Assembly: GCA_963781785.1 (NCBI GenBank)
Contig: CAWAHD010000002.1
Location: 3,038,001 to 3,102,000 of the forward strand
Origin: CAWAHD01 sp963781785
Lineage (GTDB): Bacteria > Planctomycetota > Planctomycetia > Isosphaerales > Isosphaeraceae
Direction of reading: 5' to 3'
Length of the DNA: 64,000 nucleotides
The notes beneath the pieces are model-generated. The model was not told the DNA's origin. It saw only the letters and a program-made list of their open reading frames with translations, and did not search any database. The first letter of the stretch is position 1. Each line of letters begins with the position of its first letter. Shown piece by piece: positions 1 through 10,094 of this stretch. The position numbers and the translations under genes are program-made.

Positions 1-228
1 GAGTGGATGCGGAGTGGCGATGCAGACGGCCTGGATGCCGCTCTCCTTGAGCATTGGTTCGACGTCACGATAGGCACGAATGCCGTAGCGTGCCGCCAGG
101 GCGGTCGCCCGGTCGAAATCGACGTCGCACGCTGCGACGAACTCGGATTCGGCCAGGCCCGCCAGGGCTTGGGCGTGGATTTGCCCGACCTTTCCGCAAC
201 CCACGAGTGCGGTCCGCAGCCGATTCAT
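1..228 (-). CDS. Gfo/Idh/MocA-family oxidoreductase, N-terminal part (runs off the window)
   Basis: This is the first 76 codons of an NAD(P)-dependent sugar-type oxidoreductase; the rest lies beyond base 1. The N-terminus shows a Rossmann beta strand and the dinucleotide-binding motif GCGKVG at residues 10-15, then a second strand ending in the acidic pair (ACDVD, near residues 33-37) that usually binds the ribose. The IQAVCIATPHPL segment matches the strand preceding the substrate site in this family. The ATG at 228 follows the upstream isomerase gene by only 9 bases, so the two are probably one operon acting on a sugar or inositol derivative. The exact substrate cannot be told from the N-terminus. 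Confidence 0.85.
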   Translation of the reverse strand, partial: MNRLRTALVGCGKVGQIHAQALAGLAESEFVAACDVDFDRATALAARYGIRAYRDVEPMLKESGIQAVCIATPHPL

Positions 229-237
229 CGTCGGGCC

Positions 238-1137
238 TCACTCGGGAAAATAGGTCGCGGCCATCCGCCGCAGGAAGGCCAACGACTCGGCCATCTCGTC
301 CATTCCGTTCATGCCATCCTCGATGCTGATCCAGCCTTGATAGCGATGCTCGGCGAGGATCCGGAAGATGGCGTGGTAATCGTTCAAGCCCTTGCCGGTC
401 ACCCCGTGCCGGAGATTGGGCGAGTAGCCCAGCGTGCCGTCGCTCTGGCGCAGATCGTCGAGCGTCGACCCCTCGGCCAGGTAGCGGTCGCTGGCGTGCA
501 TGCTGACGACGCGGTCAGCGACGGCGCGCAGAAGATCGATCGGGTCGTCACCCGCGACGATCGCATTGGATGGGTCATACTGCACGCCGAAGTGCTTCCG
601 GTCGGGAACGAGGGACAGAAGCTCGAGAAAGACATCCTTCTTCTGGGCAAATTCGGGATATTTCCAGAAGCTGTCCTTGTAGTGATTCTCGAGTCCCAGG
701 ACGACGTCGTGCTCGCGTGCGACGCCGAGTACCTGGTTGATGCAGTCGGCGACCCACTCCAGCCCCTGGCGGCGGTCGACTTCGGGATAACGCTGGCCCG
801 AGAGCACGCGGCACACGGTCCCTGGCCCCCCCAGCCGCCGCGCCACTGCGATCAGAATCGCCTCGCGATCGATGGCGCGCTTGCGCGCATCCTTGTCGGG
901 ATTCGTGAAGTCCGGCGAGCAGCACAGCATCGGCATCGCGAAGCCGTTTGATGCGATCGCGTCGCCCACCTGGTCGAGATAAGCCGGCTCGAGACTGGTG
1001 AAAAACCCGTCGTACATCTCGAGGCCATCGGCGTCAAGCGACTGCGCCTGCTCGATCCAGTCAAAGACTGACATCGATCGCTCGCCGGCGATCTGGTCGA
1101 TGTAGCATTTGGGGAAGGCTGCAATTCTCAGGGGCAT
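238..1137 (-). CDS. Sugar phosphate isomerase/epimerase (TIM-barrel, AP-endonuclease-2 fold)
   Basis: A complete 299-residue protein of the xylose-isomerase-like TIM barrel family. Metal-binding motifs typical of the family are visible in order: GLENHYKDS in the middle, VQYDPSNA, SMHASDRYL, and WISIEDGMNG near the C-terminus. These supply the Glu, Asp, His and Glu ligands. The length is normal for the family (about 270-310 residues). It lies directly upstream of the Gfo/Idh/MocA gene on the same strand, a pairing common in planctomycete sugar and inositol catabolism. The precise isomer interconverted is not determinable. No frameshift is seen. Confidence 0.85.
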   Translation of the reverse strand: MPLRIAAFPKCYIDQIAGERSMSVFDWIEQAQSLDADGLEMYDGFFTSLEPAYLDQVGDAIASNGFAMPMLCCSPDFTNPDKDARKRAIDREAILIAVARRLGGPGTVCRVLSGQRYPEVDRRQGLEWVADCINQVLGVAREHDVVLGLENHYKDSFWKYPEFAQKKDVFLELLSLVPDRKHFGVQYDPSNAIVAGDDPIDLLRAVADRVVSMHASDRYLAEGSTLDDLRQSDGTLGYSPNLRHGVTGKGLNDYHAIFRILAEHRYQGWISIEDGMNGMDEMAESLAFLRRMAATYFPE

Positions 1138-1548
1138 CGCCGGGTATCCTCGCCGGTGCGGGAACGCGTCGGGCTCGACGTAGCGAACGGGTATTCTACC
1201 AGCGGGGACGACCGATGACAGAGTCGTCTCTGGCGGCGTGCCTGCGGAGCGAAATTGTGCTCACAGGGTAGGATCTTGCTAGCAACGGGTGTCGAGGCCG
1301 AAGGCCCCTTCACGGTTCAGCGGCGGCCGGTGCGTTGTTTCTGGCTCCCTCTCGCTGAAGGAGAGGGAGCCAGTATCTGGCCGCGCCACGGCTCTCACGC
1401 TGGCCACAGTCTCTTGCGACAAGTCACCTGCCAAATCACCAAGCACGAAAGGGCACTCTCGCCTCGACCATGATCGAATCGAGGGACAGTGCCCTGGTTC
1501 GGGAACCGCGGCTACGAAGAACGAACTTCTTCCGAGTTGCCAGACAGC
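1138..1548. other. Intergenic region without a recognised gene
   Basis: About 410 bases between the isomerase start and the end of the EF-hand gene. Apart from the perfect hairpin at 1341-1373 I see no gene, RNA or repeat. Confidence 0.6.
1341..1373. terminator. Perfect 12-bp hairpin, possible terminator or REP-like element
   Basis: CTGGCTCCCTCT (1341-1352) pairs perfectly with AGAGGGAGCCAG (1362-1373) around a 9-base loop. It lies about 175 bases past the EF-hand gene stop on the minus strand. There is no T-run on either side, so a Rho-independent terminator is only one option; a dispersed palindromic repeat is the other. Confidence 0.35.
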
Positions 1549-2489
1549 CTAACGCGGAACCGGAGCCGCCGTCGCGGGGTTAACGGTCGTCCCTTGAATC
1601 GGTTGATTCGGACTTCCCGTCGTGCCGGCATTTTCTCGTCGCTGCGCGGGATGCCAGAACGAGTTCACCGGGTCGGGAACGCGCAGCCGCTCGAATTGGT
1701 CAGCGAGAACCTGCTCGGCCCGTTCCACCTCGGCGAGCGAAAGCTGGTTGTCGCCATTGGCGTCGATCACGCGGAACAACGCATGCGCCGGCTCGGCCAG
1801 CGCTTTGTCAAATTCGTCCATGCTCAGAGAGTTATTTCGGTCAATATCAGCAGCCTGAAAGACGGTCTGGACGGCTGACCTGGCGGCCTCGCCGACCGCG
1901 GCATTGAGCTCGTAAGGGCTCAACTGACCGTCCTGGTTGCTGTCGGCGAACGTGAACAGCGTTTGCACTCCGTTCTGGACAGCCTGCCGCAGCTCGGTGG
2001 CCTGGATCTTCTGATCGCGGTTCTCATCGAGCAAGCCGCCGATCGTCCGAGCCGGGTTGGCCGCCAGGTTTTTCGCGGTCTGAGCGCGGTCGTTGGTGCG
2101 CGCGGCTGGTTGGTGTTGGCTTGAACGGCCTTGGGCGATTTGGCGCGCTCCAGCACGAATTTCAGCAGTGGCTGCTGGGCAAACAGCGCGTCACGTGCCT
2201 GCGTGGCTTCCTCCTTGGTCAGCACACCGTCGCCATTGGCGTCAGCCCGGAAGAAGAAGCCGCCCACCAGGAGGTTACCGGCGTCAACCGCCTCCTTCTG
2301 GGAGATCTGGCCGTCGTTGTTGGCGTCGGCGAGCTTGAACAACATCTTGGCCGTCTGTTGCAAGTCCGTGACGTTCTCGATCGGTCCGATTCCACCGTTC
2401 TGCTTGCCGCCAGCAAGACAGACGCTCGTGACCGAAGTCGTCATTGCCAGGAAAATCGTCCCGTAAACTCCAATACGTCTACGCATCAT
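1549..2489 (-). CDS. Secreted multi-EF-hand calcium-binding protein (frameshifted near 2098)
   Basis: A signal-peptide protein with six EF-hand loops. It starts at the ATG at 2489 or the adjacent ATG at 2486, behind GGAGG. The hydrophobic leader ends near SVCLAGG. Loops with the DxNxDG pattern include DANNDGQIS, DANGDGVLT, DENRDQKIQ, DSNQDGQLS, DIDRNNSLS and DANGDNQLS. The first two are in one frame and the last four in another; the switch lies near 2098 in a CGCGCG run, and reading through with a one-base correction joins NQPRA to TNDRAQTAKN smoothly. Such proteins are common exported calcium sensors or matrix proteins in planctomycetes. A specific role is unknown. The break is probably a sequence error. 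Confidence 0.75.
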
Positions 2490-2899
2490 CTTTCCTCCGT
2501 CATTTGTTCCGGACACGGAATATTCCTTCCTGGAGTCTACTGGCAGCGATTCCTGGGCCGAACGACAGATCCGGCCATCGTTGCTGCCGGTTGAGCTCGA
2601 CTATCCTGCAATCGAGATGCCAGCCCGGGGCTTAATCGAAGCATCCGGGATGGAACGATGGCACGCCTTGAGCACAAGTCGTGACCACGAGAAGGCCCGG
2701 GGAACGCTGCTGGGTGGCGGGCCATGGGTGATCGCGGAAGGCACGGTACTTCCGATTGACGCGCGGCGGCGTGCGCCAATGTGGGTGCAGGGCGCATCGC
2801 ACGCAGCCCGCCCGTAGAACGGGAGGCGAGAACCGAAGGGTCAGAACGTCGGAGGAAGGAGGATCCAGGAGAGAAGAAGGTCGAGATCTTTTCCACCTG
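2490..2899. other. Intergenic region without a recognised gene
   Basis: About 410 bases between the start of the EF-hand gene and the end of the heme-binding gene, both on the minus strand. It should hold the EF-hand promoter. I see no convincing open frame, hairpin or repeat. Confidence 0.5.
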
Positions 2900-5800
2900 T
2901 CACTTGCACGCTTTGAGAAACGCGACGAGGTCCGCCAGCTCCTGGTGGGTGAGCTGCTGGTCGAGGCCGGCAGGCATGATCGAGATGGTGCTGGGGCGGA
3001 TCTCCTCGATCGTGTTGCGAGCGATTCGAGCCTCCTGGTTGACGCCGGTCGCGAGTCGGATCTCATCGGCCGTCTCGCCGCGGATCAGGCCGTTAAAGAC
3101 CTTGCCATCGCTGGTGGCCACGGCAATCGGCTCGAAGCTGCGCACCAGGCTCGAGCTGGGGAAAACGATCGCCTCGAGCAGCTCGTTCTCCGACCGGACG
3201 GAGCCGATCTTGGTGAGGTCCGGGCCGACGTTTCCGCCGCGGTAGCCGATAGCGTGACAGGAAAAGCATGCCGCCTTTTCACTGTGGAAGACAAGCTGGC
3301 CCCGGCGGATATCACCGGTCGAGAGCGTGGGGACAAGCCGCTCGAGCTGCGCCTTTTGCTTGGCGGCATCGACGTTGAGCCTCAAGAGGAGCTTCTGCGC
3401 CTCTTCTGTACGGCCGGGCCAAATTTTGCGAGGTGGGCCTTGAGCGCGTCGGGCCGGAGGCCGGCGAAGCCCGATGATTCACCGAGCGACTTCAAGAGCG
3501 CAAGTCCCAGTGTTTCGTCGGTCGATTGGGCGAAGGCCGCGAGCAGTCGATCGACTTCCACCGGCCCCGCCGACCGCAGCTCACCGGCCAGCCGGGCGAG
3601 CTGCTCCTTGCTGAGCCTGGCCCGGGCCAGCACGTCGGCCGCAGTGGTCCGCGCGACGACCGTCTGATCGCGGTGCAGCTTGCCGAGGAGAAACGTGAAG
3701 GTTTTCTCATCGGTTTCCTTGAGCCCGCCGGGGATTGCAGCCAGCGCATCGAATCGTAGCGCTTCGTCGTGTACGGCGGCGGCGATGTGCAGGAGGCGAG
3801 CCGAGAGCTCGCCGGATTGGTCTCGCGAGAGCGGCAGGCTGCGGACGGTCGCCACGGCCCGGGAAACCAGGTCGGCACTGGGCGGACTGTCGTCGAGCAC
3901 GCTCGCCAGGGCGGTCAACCAGCCGGCGGGTACCTGCTTTTCGTTCAACCCGGACCAAGCCATCGCCTGCAGGCTGCTCCGCCGCGCAGCCAGTGGAGTG
4001 GACGGGTCGCGCAGCCGCGCAGCCAGCAGGTCTTGCACCGCGGCCGACCGGGCAAATCGCCCGAGCTGCCGCTCAAGCTCCGCACGCTCGGCGGCCGAAA
4101 CGGCTCCGCCAACCAGCCGCTGATCGAGCGCACCAGCCAACGCGCTGGCCCACTCGGGGTGCCGGCCGGCAATCCACGACGCGGTTTCCTTGAGCATCCG
4201 ATCGGGTGAGTCGAGCAGACCGGCGACGAGTTGGGAATCGAGACCGCCCTCATTCATCTGGTCGAGGGCGACCATCGCGGTACGCCGCACGTGACCGGTC
4301 TTTGCATTCAAGCCGGCCCGGGTTCCCTCGGGATCGGCGATCTGGATCAAGGCATAAGTGAGCGAATGCTCGAGCACGCGATCCGCCGGCAGGCCGCAAG
4401 CAGCCAGGAGCGCGGGCACGGCCGCCTTGTCGCCGATGCGCCCGAGCGCCTCGGCCGCGGCGCGGCGGTTGTGCATCGAGGAGGCCTCGAGCAATGCGAT
4501 CAGCCGCGGGACGGCATCGCGGTCGCGCCAGAGACCCGCGGTGTGGGTCGCCGCCTGGACGACGGTCTCGTCGGCGTCGCGCAAGAACCGGCGAACTTGC
4601 TCGCGCGCGGAAGCTCCCTCAATTCGCGCCAGGGTCCAGACGGAGTTGCGGCGCACGTCGGGCGAAGGATTCGTGAGAGCGACGTCGGCTAGCACCGACA
4701 GGACGAGATCGTTCCGCTCAGGCGCTGCTAGAATCTCGATGGCTTTCCGCCGCACGGCCGGACGAGTGTCGCCCAGAAGTGCGATGAAGTCCTTTACCTT
4801 CGCGGCCGAGCCGAGGTCTTTTTCTCGATCGCGCAGGCCCTTTCCCCAGGGATCATCGAGCGGACGAGCCCCTTCTCGCTTGACTCGATAAACGCCCCCG
4901 AGGACGTCCGGCTTCTGGAGCTGTGAGGTCGGGCAGCAGAGTTTGTACCAGCCGCCGGTGTCGACCACGACCAGGCTGCCGGTGGCATCCTCGATCACGT
5001 CGGTCGGGTGGAAGTCGAGGTCGGGGCTGGTGACGAAATCCTGATCCTGCGTCGTGAACGTGGCTCCCTCGGGCTTGAGGACGTGGCGGCTGACCTTGTG
5101 CAAATTGAAGTAGCAGGCGAACAGGTTATCCTTGTAGTCCTTGCCGAGGGCGTCGGATTCGTAGCGGGTGAGGCCGCAGGGAGCGGCCGGACCCATGTGC
5201 AAGAGCACCGGCATGACCTCGGGGCCGGTCCACTTGTGAGCCGGCTCGAAGATCGGGTCGTGGACCTTGCCGTAGATGCCGCCAAAAATCGCGTGGATCA
5301 AGCCGTCGCGCTGGCCGCCGCCGGGGTGCACAAAAAACGTGGTGGTGAAGATGCGCTCCCCGCCAGGGGTAAAGACCACGTCGACCGGGTTGTCCATTCC
5401 GCCGGTCATCACCGGCTCGATTTCACTCCCATCGGGCCTCGACCGGAAGATGTGAGCCGCCCGGGTGGAGAACGCAGGCTGGCCCGCACGTTCATAGGTT
5501 TGCCGGGCAAACGCCCCCTTGCACCAGTAGATCCAGCCGTCCAGGCCCGGGTACGGCCCGTGCAGGTCGTTGGCGCAGCCGGTGAGCGTCTTGCCCTGGA
5601 ACCACTCCACCCGCGTGTCGGCGACTCCGTCGCCGTTTGTATCAGTCAGCTTCCAGATCGAGGGTGGTGCGGCCACGTACAGCGAGCCGGAGAGCCACAT
5701 CGTGCCCTCGGGAAACATCATCTTGTCGGCGAAGACGGTCTGCTTGTCGAAGACTCCGTCGCCGTCCGTGTCCTCCAGCCGCACGATCCGGTGCGGTCTC

Positions 5801-6063
5801 TCTTTGACCTGCTTCTGGACGTTGTCGTTGGAGCCCGACGAGTCAGCGACATACAGCCGCCCGAGGTCGTCGAACGCGGCCGTGATCGGCCGGTCGACCA
5901 GCGGCGGGCCGGCGATCCGCTCGATCGCGAAGCCCTCGGGCACCTTGATCGTGCGGCCGTCGATCTGGATCTCGCCTCCTCGGGAGCCACCCGCGCAAGC
6001 TGCCGCGAGCACGATGAGGAAGACGATGTGCCGAAAGCTCCAAGGACCAGCAATTTGCCGCAT
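2900..6063 (-). CDS. PVC-type heme-binding, HEAT-repeat, membrane-bound dehydrogenase-like protein (frameshifted near 3407)
   Basis: A large exported protein of a type abundant in planctomycetes. The ATG at 6063 gives a clean signal peptide (MRQIAGPWSFRH then a hydrophobic core). The N-terminal half is a six-bladed propeller of the PVC dehydrogenase domain with DTDGDGV and DTNGDGV loops. The middle is a HEAT-repeat array (repeated VPRLIALLEAS and VPALLAACG segments). The C-terminus is a c-type cytochrome domain with heme motif CFSCH. The frame changes near 3407: translation of the main part ends AVQKRRRSSS, while the cytochrome part continues EAQKLLLRLNVDA; one missing base explains it. The protein probably carries out electron transfer linked to sugar or alcohol oxidation in the periplasm; the substrate is unknown. 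Confidence 0.85.
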
Positions 6064-6150
6064 GAGAGAGTGCCCCGATTTGAGCCAGGAAGAACGACCG
6101 CGCCGCGCTCCGGTGCGAACCACGCCGATTGACGGCCCCTCCAATCGTAC

Positions 6151-6680
6151 TTACCTCCATTCCCTCAGGTCGACTCTCCACTCCGTCTGCACGAGGTCGG
6201 GGATGAACTGCCCGGTTGCTCGCTCGTCGGCCCATTGGATGATCTCGGGCCGCTTGGCGATTTCGGTGGAGAGGTACCAGGGGTCGGGGAACATTCCCAC
6301 TCGGCCGAGGTCGAGGCGGTCGGCGTCCCAGCAGGTCTGGATCGTGACGTCGGGATGCGTGCGCTCATGGGTATGACCCCAGCAGGCCCGGTGCAGCAGG
6401 CGGAAGTGTTCTTCGGGCAGGTCGAAGGCTTCGCCCCGGAGCGATCGGGCAAGCTCGGCGGCGCCGGACCATGCTCGGGATCGGAATGCTCATTCAACCG
6501 CCGGCAATCGTGCAGGACGGCAAAGAGCTGAACGACGTCGATCACTGCACCGGACTCCTCGGCGATCCGAAGCCCGTTTTCGAGAACCCTCGCCCAGTGG
6601 GCGACGCCATGGATGCCGGTCCAGGGCAGTGCGTAGTCCTCGAGGACGGTGTGAAGAGTTCCGTAGATGTTCAGGGCCAT
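6151..6680 (-). CDS. HD-domain hydrolase-like protein (frameshifted near 6468)
   Basis: A protein of about 175 residues. The N-terminal half carries HGVAHWARV and LFAVLHDCRR, the His and His-Asp metal motifs of HD phosphohydrolases. After EHGPA the frame changes in a CCGGCGCCGCC run. The corrected frame gives AELARSLRGEAF, then LLHRACWGHTHER, TCWDADRLDLGRVG and a tail ending REWR with stop at 6151. The CWDADRLDL motif is the second conserved Asp region expected for this family, so the reconstructed gene looks whole. It lies upstream of the heme-binding gene on the same strand with an 87-base gap. Substrate unknown. Confidence 0.7.
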
Positions 6681-6838
6681 AGGACCGTAATTCCCGAGCG
6701 CAGCCTACCGTGTTTCCCGCCACGCAACCCAATTTCGGAGAAGCACTTGCAGATGGATACCGGCTAAGGTGAATTGGCTTTATCTCCTTTTGGTAAAGCA
6801 GCTTTATCTCACTGGCGCGTCATGGATGAATGGAAGCT

Positions 6839-7669
6839 CTACGGCCGCCGGCCCTCCGCCCAGCACACGGCGAACCAGAAGGCCGCGTCGGGACGGTTGC
6901 TCCACTCTCGGAGCGATGTGATTCCCTGATCGAAAGCTCCGTCGTCGATCTGAGCCGTGGAAACGATGAGCGGCCGAGCACCGACCAGGATTCTCTCGAG
7001 ATTCTGCGTGATGTCGGCAAACGCCGGAGACCCCGCGCAGCTTCCAAAGAAGAGCCAGTTGTTGCGCACCGGGACCGCCCCGGCCGCGTGCAGCAGGCTG
7101 ACCAGGCGCCGGCCCACAAAAGGGTCGTTCCCGAGCCGGTCATAGCTTCGAATATAGGTCTGCCACAGCGGCATGAGGCCGGGAGGCTCGGGCCAGAGGC
7201 GAAGGATGTCGTGATCGTCGTCGGCAAGCACGATCCGGCCCCCCGGGCGAACCGCGACAACCATTCCCCGAACCACGGCCAGGGGGTCACTGACATGCTC
7301 GAGCAAGAACCGCGTGTGTGCCAGGTCGAAGCTGCCCCACTCTTCATTGGCTAGCGGAAGGGCCAGAGCGTCCCCTTGCCGGAACTCGACGAGATTCGCC
7401 TCTCCCGCGTCGAGCGCCTGCTCTCGCGCTTCGGCAAGCTGATCGGCATCGCGCTCGATCCCGATAACCCGCGCGGAAGGCCCGGCGGTGCGCGCCATCG
7501 CCCGGGTGAACTGCCCGATCCCACTTCCGATGTCCAGGATCGCTTCACCACCCGTGAGACTCAGTTCGCCGAGCGCGGCCTCGTTCAACAGGTCGTTCAA
7601 CCGAGACAACCGCCGCTGCTCGGCCGGCGCCGATCCGTGGATGTACGAATTGGGTAAATCAACCGCCAC
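6839..7669 (-). CDS. Class I SAM-dependent methyltransferase
   Basis: A complete 276-residue methyltransferase. Motif I is LDIGSGIGQF near residues 46-55, followed by the acidic residue of the next strand (VIGIERDA), motif II/III (FRQGDALALP) and the post-motif region FDLAHTRFLLEHV. Start is GTG at 7669 with GGAGAA nine bases upstream. It lies 33 bases downstream of the peroxiredoxin gene on the same strand, so they are probably co-transcribed. The fold resembles UbiE/Coq5-type small-molecule methyltransferases, but the substrate cannot be assigned. Confidence 0.82.
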   Translation of the reverse strand: MAVDLPNSYIHGSAPAEQRRLSRLNDLLNEAALGELSLTGGEAILDIGSGIGQFTRAMARTAGPSARVIGIERDADQLAEAREQALDAGEANLVEFRQGDALALPLANEEWGSFDLAHTRFLLEHVSDPLAVVRGMVVAVRPGGRIVLADDDHDILRLWPEPPGLMPLWQTYIRSYDRLGNDPFVGRRLVSLLHAAGAVPVRNNWLFFGSCAGSPAFADITQNLERILVGARPLIVSTAQIDDGAFDQGITSLREWSNRPDAAFWFAVCWAEGRRP

Positions 7670-7702
7670 GCGTTCTTCTCCCGATCAATGAACGGACACC
7701 AA

Positions 7703-8179
7703 TTATTTTCCCTCGCGGAGCTTTCTCAGGACCGAAAGCGCCTCGGTGACGTGCCGGGCGGGCTGGAACTGCGACGAAAAGACGTGGCGGACAACTCCCA
7801 GCTTGTCGATCAAGAAGGTTGACCGGCCCGGGATGAGCCCGAAGGTCCTGGCAACGCCGTACTTTGCCCGCACCGAGCCATCCCGGTCGCTCGCGAGGCG
7901 GAACGGCAGCTTGAGTCTTCGGGCAAATTGGTCGTGGGAATCGACGGAATCCGCGCTCACGCCGATCACCTCGGCGCCCGCTTCGCGGAACGCCTCGTAA
8001 CTGTCGCGGAATGAACAAGCCTCTGCCGTGCAACCCGGCGTGTTGTCCTTGGGATAAAAGAAGAGAACTACCTCGGCCCGGCCCCGGAAATCCGACAGGG
8101 TGACCGTTTCCCCGTTGGCCGCCAGCAGAGTAAAGTCGGGCGCCGTGTCGCCCACTTTCAACCGCTTCTCTGCAGGCAC
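7703..8179 (-). CDS. bcp: Thioredoxin-dependent peroxiredoxin, PrxQ/Bcp type
   Basis: A cytosolic thiol peroxidase that reduces hydrogen peroxide and organic hydroperoxides. The peroxidatic Cys lies in NTPGCTAEAC (Cys50) with the resolving Cys five residues on (Cys55), the atypical 2-Cys PrxQ arrangement. KVGDTAPDFTLL at the start and the FFYPKD strand are family hallmarks. I prefer the GTG at 8179 because GGGAGG lies seven bases before it; an upstream ATG at 8215 would add 12 residues but has no ribosome-binding site. The length of 158 residues is typical. It probably shares a transcript with the methyltransferase downstream. Confidence 0.93.
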   Translation of the reverse strand: MPAEKRLKVGDTAPDFTLLAANGETVTLSDFRGRAEVVLFFYPKDNTPGCTAEACSFRDSYEAFREAGAEVIGVSADSVDSHDQFARRLKLPFRLASDRDGSVRAKYGVARTFGLIPGRSTFLIDKLGVVRHVFSSQFQPARHVTEALSVLRKLREGK

Positions 8180-8699
8180 GACGCGTCCTCCCAAGGGGCA
8201 CAGGACAAACGACATCGGACAAACGCCACGAGTCGTCGCGGGCGGCTGCGTGCTGGCACGATGACTCTTCAGACATCGATTTTACGGCCGATGCGTCACA
8301 TCCGGTCCGTTCGAGGGTTAAATAATGGATAGGCGATTTTGAGGCTGACAATAACCCAAAGATCGCCTATTGTTCGTATAAGAGAGCGGCGAGCCCACCG
8401 AAATCGCGAATCTCGTCGCAGTTCAGGATATCTCGGCAACGGAATTGCACGGCAAGGGTCAGTGAGAAAAACTCACGGAGTCAAATAGTAAGTTCCCATG
8501 GAGCAGGCTGGGCTTGGTGCTGCGCGCTTTCGTTGGCGGCAACCACTCTAACCATCAGTTGGCAAAGGACTTATGGAGTTCTCTCAAAGCGATTGATCCC
8601 ATCATAGCGCGAAGCGGCTTGCGGTCAAAGTGGCGGGCTCCGGGAGCGGATCGCCACCGCGGTCTGCTCCACGTCTCATAACGGAGGAGGCGATTCGTC
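8180..8699. other. Divergent intergenic region
   Basis: About 520 bases between bcp (minus) and the small membrane gene (plus). It contains an inverted repeat, ATAGGCGAT at 8329-8337 and ATCGCCTAT at 8362-8370, separated by 24 bases, which could be an operator. No open frame stands out. Confidence 0.4.
8329..8370. repeat. 9-bp inverted repeat with 24-bp spacer, possible operator
   Basis: ATAGGCGAT and its exact complement are separated by 24 bases in the AT-richer part of the region upstream of bcp. The spacing suits a two-site operator or a weak hairpin; nothing else supports a function. Confidence 0.3.
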
Positions 8700-8888
8700 A
8701 TGCGACAGGTGCGAGACACGCTCGTCTGGTTGGCGATGATCCTGGTGGTCGGCGCCGTGATCTATGTCACGCCGCGCGTTGCCAACTACGTGAGGGCGTC
8801 CGAGTCGGAGCAAGGTCGAGCATGCGAGACTGCGACGTGCCGCGATATTGCGTTCCACCACCATCACTTGGATGAGTCGGCTCACTGA
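8700..8888 (+). CDS. Small single-pass membrane protein (hypothetical)
   Basis: A 62-residue open frame with ATG at 8700 and GGAGGAGG about nine bases upstream, a good ribosome-binding site. Residues 8-22 (TLVWLAMILVVGAVI) form one transmembrane helix; the short tail is polar and contains a run of four His residues followed by LDESAH. No family is recognised. The strong ribosome-binding site and the membrane helix are the only reasons to call it real. Confidence 0.5.
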   Translation: MRQVRDTLVWLAMILVVGAVIYVTPRVANYVRASESEQGRACETATCRDIAFHHHHLDESAH

Positions 8889-8983
8889 AATGTGTGGTGG
8901 CGGTGAAGCGGAGAGGGACGCCCCGGGCCGGGCCGGTGGATTCGCCCCTCTTTACCGTTCGCATTTGCTCCCGCGCCTGGCGG

Positions 8984-9904
8984 TCAGCCTTTCAGGAAGG
9001 CGATGGCGTCGCCGGTCCGCTTGAGGATGTCGTCAACTTGCTCGGTGGTCTGAAAGCCGATGATGAAGGCGTTGACCGTTCCCAGGCCGAGCACAAAGCG
9101 GAGCGAGGCGTCTTTCCGCTCGGGTGTGTTGATCTGACCTTCGCCGAGGATCTTCATCCCGACGACCCCCTTGCCGGCATTGTGCATCTCTTCAAGCACC
9201 GATGCGACCTCGTCGGGCTTGCGGTCGTCCATGATCTTTCCTTCCGGGTTGATTCGAGCCAGGTCGACTTCCACAAAGGGAGTGCGGGCCGAGGTGCGGA
9301 GCGGGTCCATGCCGTGGCAGCTCGTGCCGTGGGCGCGGATGATCTTCTCTTCCTTCGCCCTCATCAAGTACTCCATCGCACCTTGATGGTCGTGGGGCCA
9401 GCCGGGTCTCTGCATGCAGTGCAGGAGCACGATGTCGATCATCTCGACCCCCAGCTCGAGCCGGTAGCGTTCGAGATGGCTCCTGGCGTCGGCAAGATTG
9501 GTGGCGTGCGACTTGGTCTGGATCACGTACTGGTCGCGCGGCACACCCTTCAGGGCTTCCCGGAGATAAACATGCGAGCCGTACTGGTCGGCGACGTCGA
9601 AGAATCGGACGCCGTGGTCCAGGGCATACCGCACCACGCTGGTGAATCCCTTGACTCCCAGCCGGGTCTGGTTGCTGGCTCCGCCGCTGCCCACAGAGCC
9701 GGTGCCCATGCCGACGAGTGACACCTGGATGCCGGTTTTACCCAGCGTGACCAGCTCGGTTGCGCTCTTGGGCAGATTGGCGCGGCTCCGGCCGGCGCTT
9801 GCCGCGGCGGCAGGCGAGCCGGTTGATCCCGTTGCGGCCAGCGCGGCCGTCGTGGTGGCGGCGGCCTGTGCCATGAAGTTGCGGCGGTTCAAGGGGGTTG
9901 TCAT
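8984..9904 (-). CDS. Tat-exported aldo/keto reductase family protein
   Basis: A TIM-barrel NADPH-dependent oxidoreductase. The N-terminus has a twin-arginine signal (NRRNFMAQAAA) followed by an Ala-rich stretch. The catalytic tetrad is present: Asp and Tyr in DVADQYGSH, Lys in YVIQTKSHA, and His in DIVLLHCMQ. The ATG at 9904 is chosen because GGGGAGA lies upstream and the Tat motif then sits at residues 6-8. The C-terminal LGTVNAFIIGFQTTEQVDDI matches the cofactor-binding end of the family. Planctomycetes carry many such exported paralogues; the substrate is unknown. Confidence 0.88.
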   Translation of the reverse strand: MTTPLNRRNFMAQAAATTTAALAATGSTGSPAAAASAGRSRANLPKSATELVTLGKTGIQVSLVGMGTGSVGSGGASNQTRLGVKGFTSVVRYALDHGVRFFDVADQYGSHVYLREALKGVPRDQYVIQTKSHATNLADARSHLERYRLELGVEMIDIVLLHCMQRPGWPHDHQGAMEYLMRAKEEKIIRAHGTSCHGMDPLRTSARTPFVEVDLARINPEGKIMDDRKPDEVASVLEEMHNAGKGVVGMKILGEGQINTPERKDASLRFVLGLGTVNAFIIGFQTTEQVDDILKRTGDAIAFLKG

Positions 9905-10094
9905 CGCGTCAGTCTCCCCGGGGCCAAGTTTCCAGAATCGCACGTCGAATCGCTCGTGATCACCCGAGCGCCGCGAACCTGCTCGAGCCAGGCTGCGGAC
10001 TGTCGGGCGGGACGATCCCCGATTCTAACCAGCTCCGAGCCCTGCTACCATAGGGGTGGGGTCAACGCATCTCCGTCACGGGAGCCTATCCAGC

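Noticed and set aside
5008..6132. Plus-strand frame of 374 codons
   Set aside because: It is a shadow of the heme-binding gene; the opposite strand carries clear motifs.
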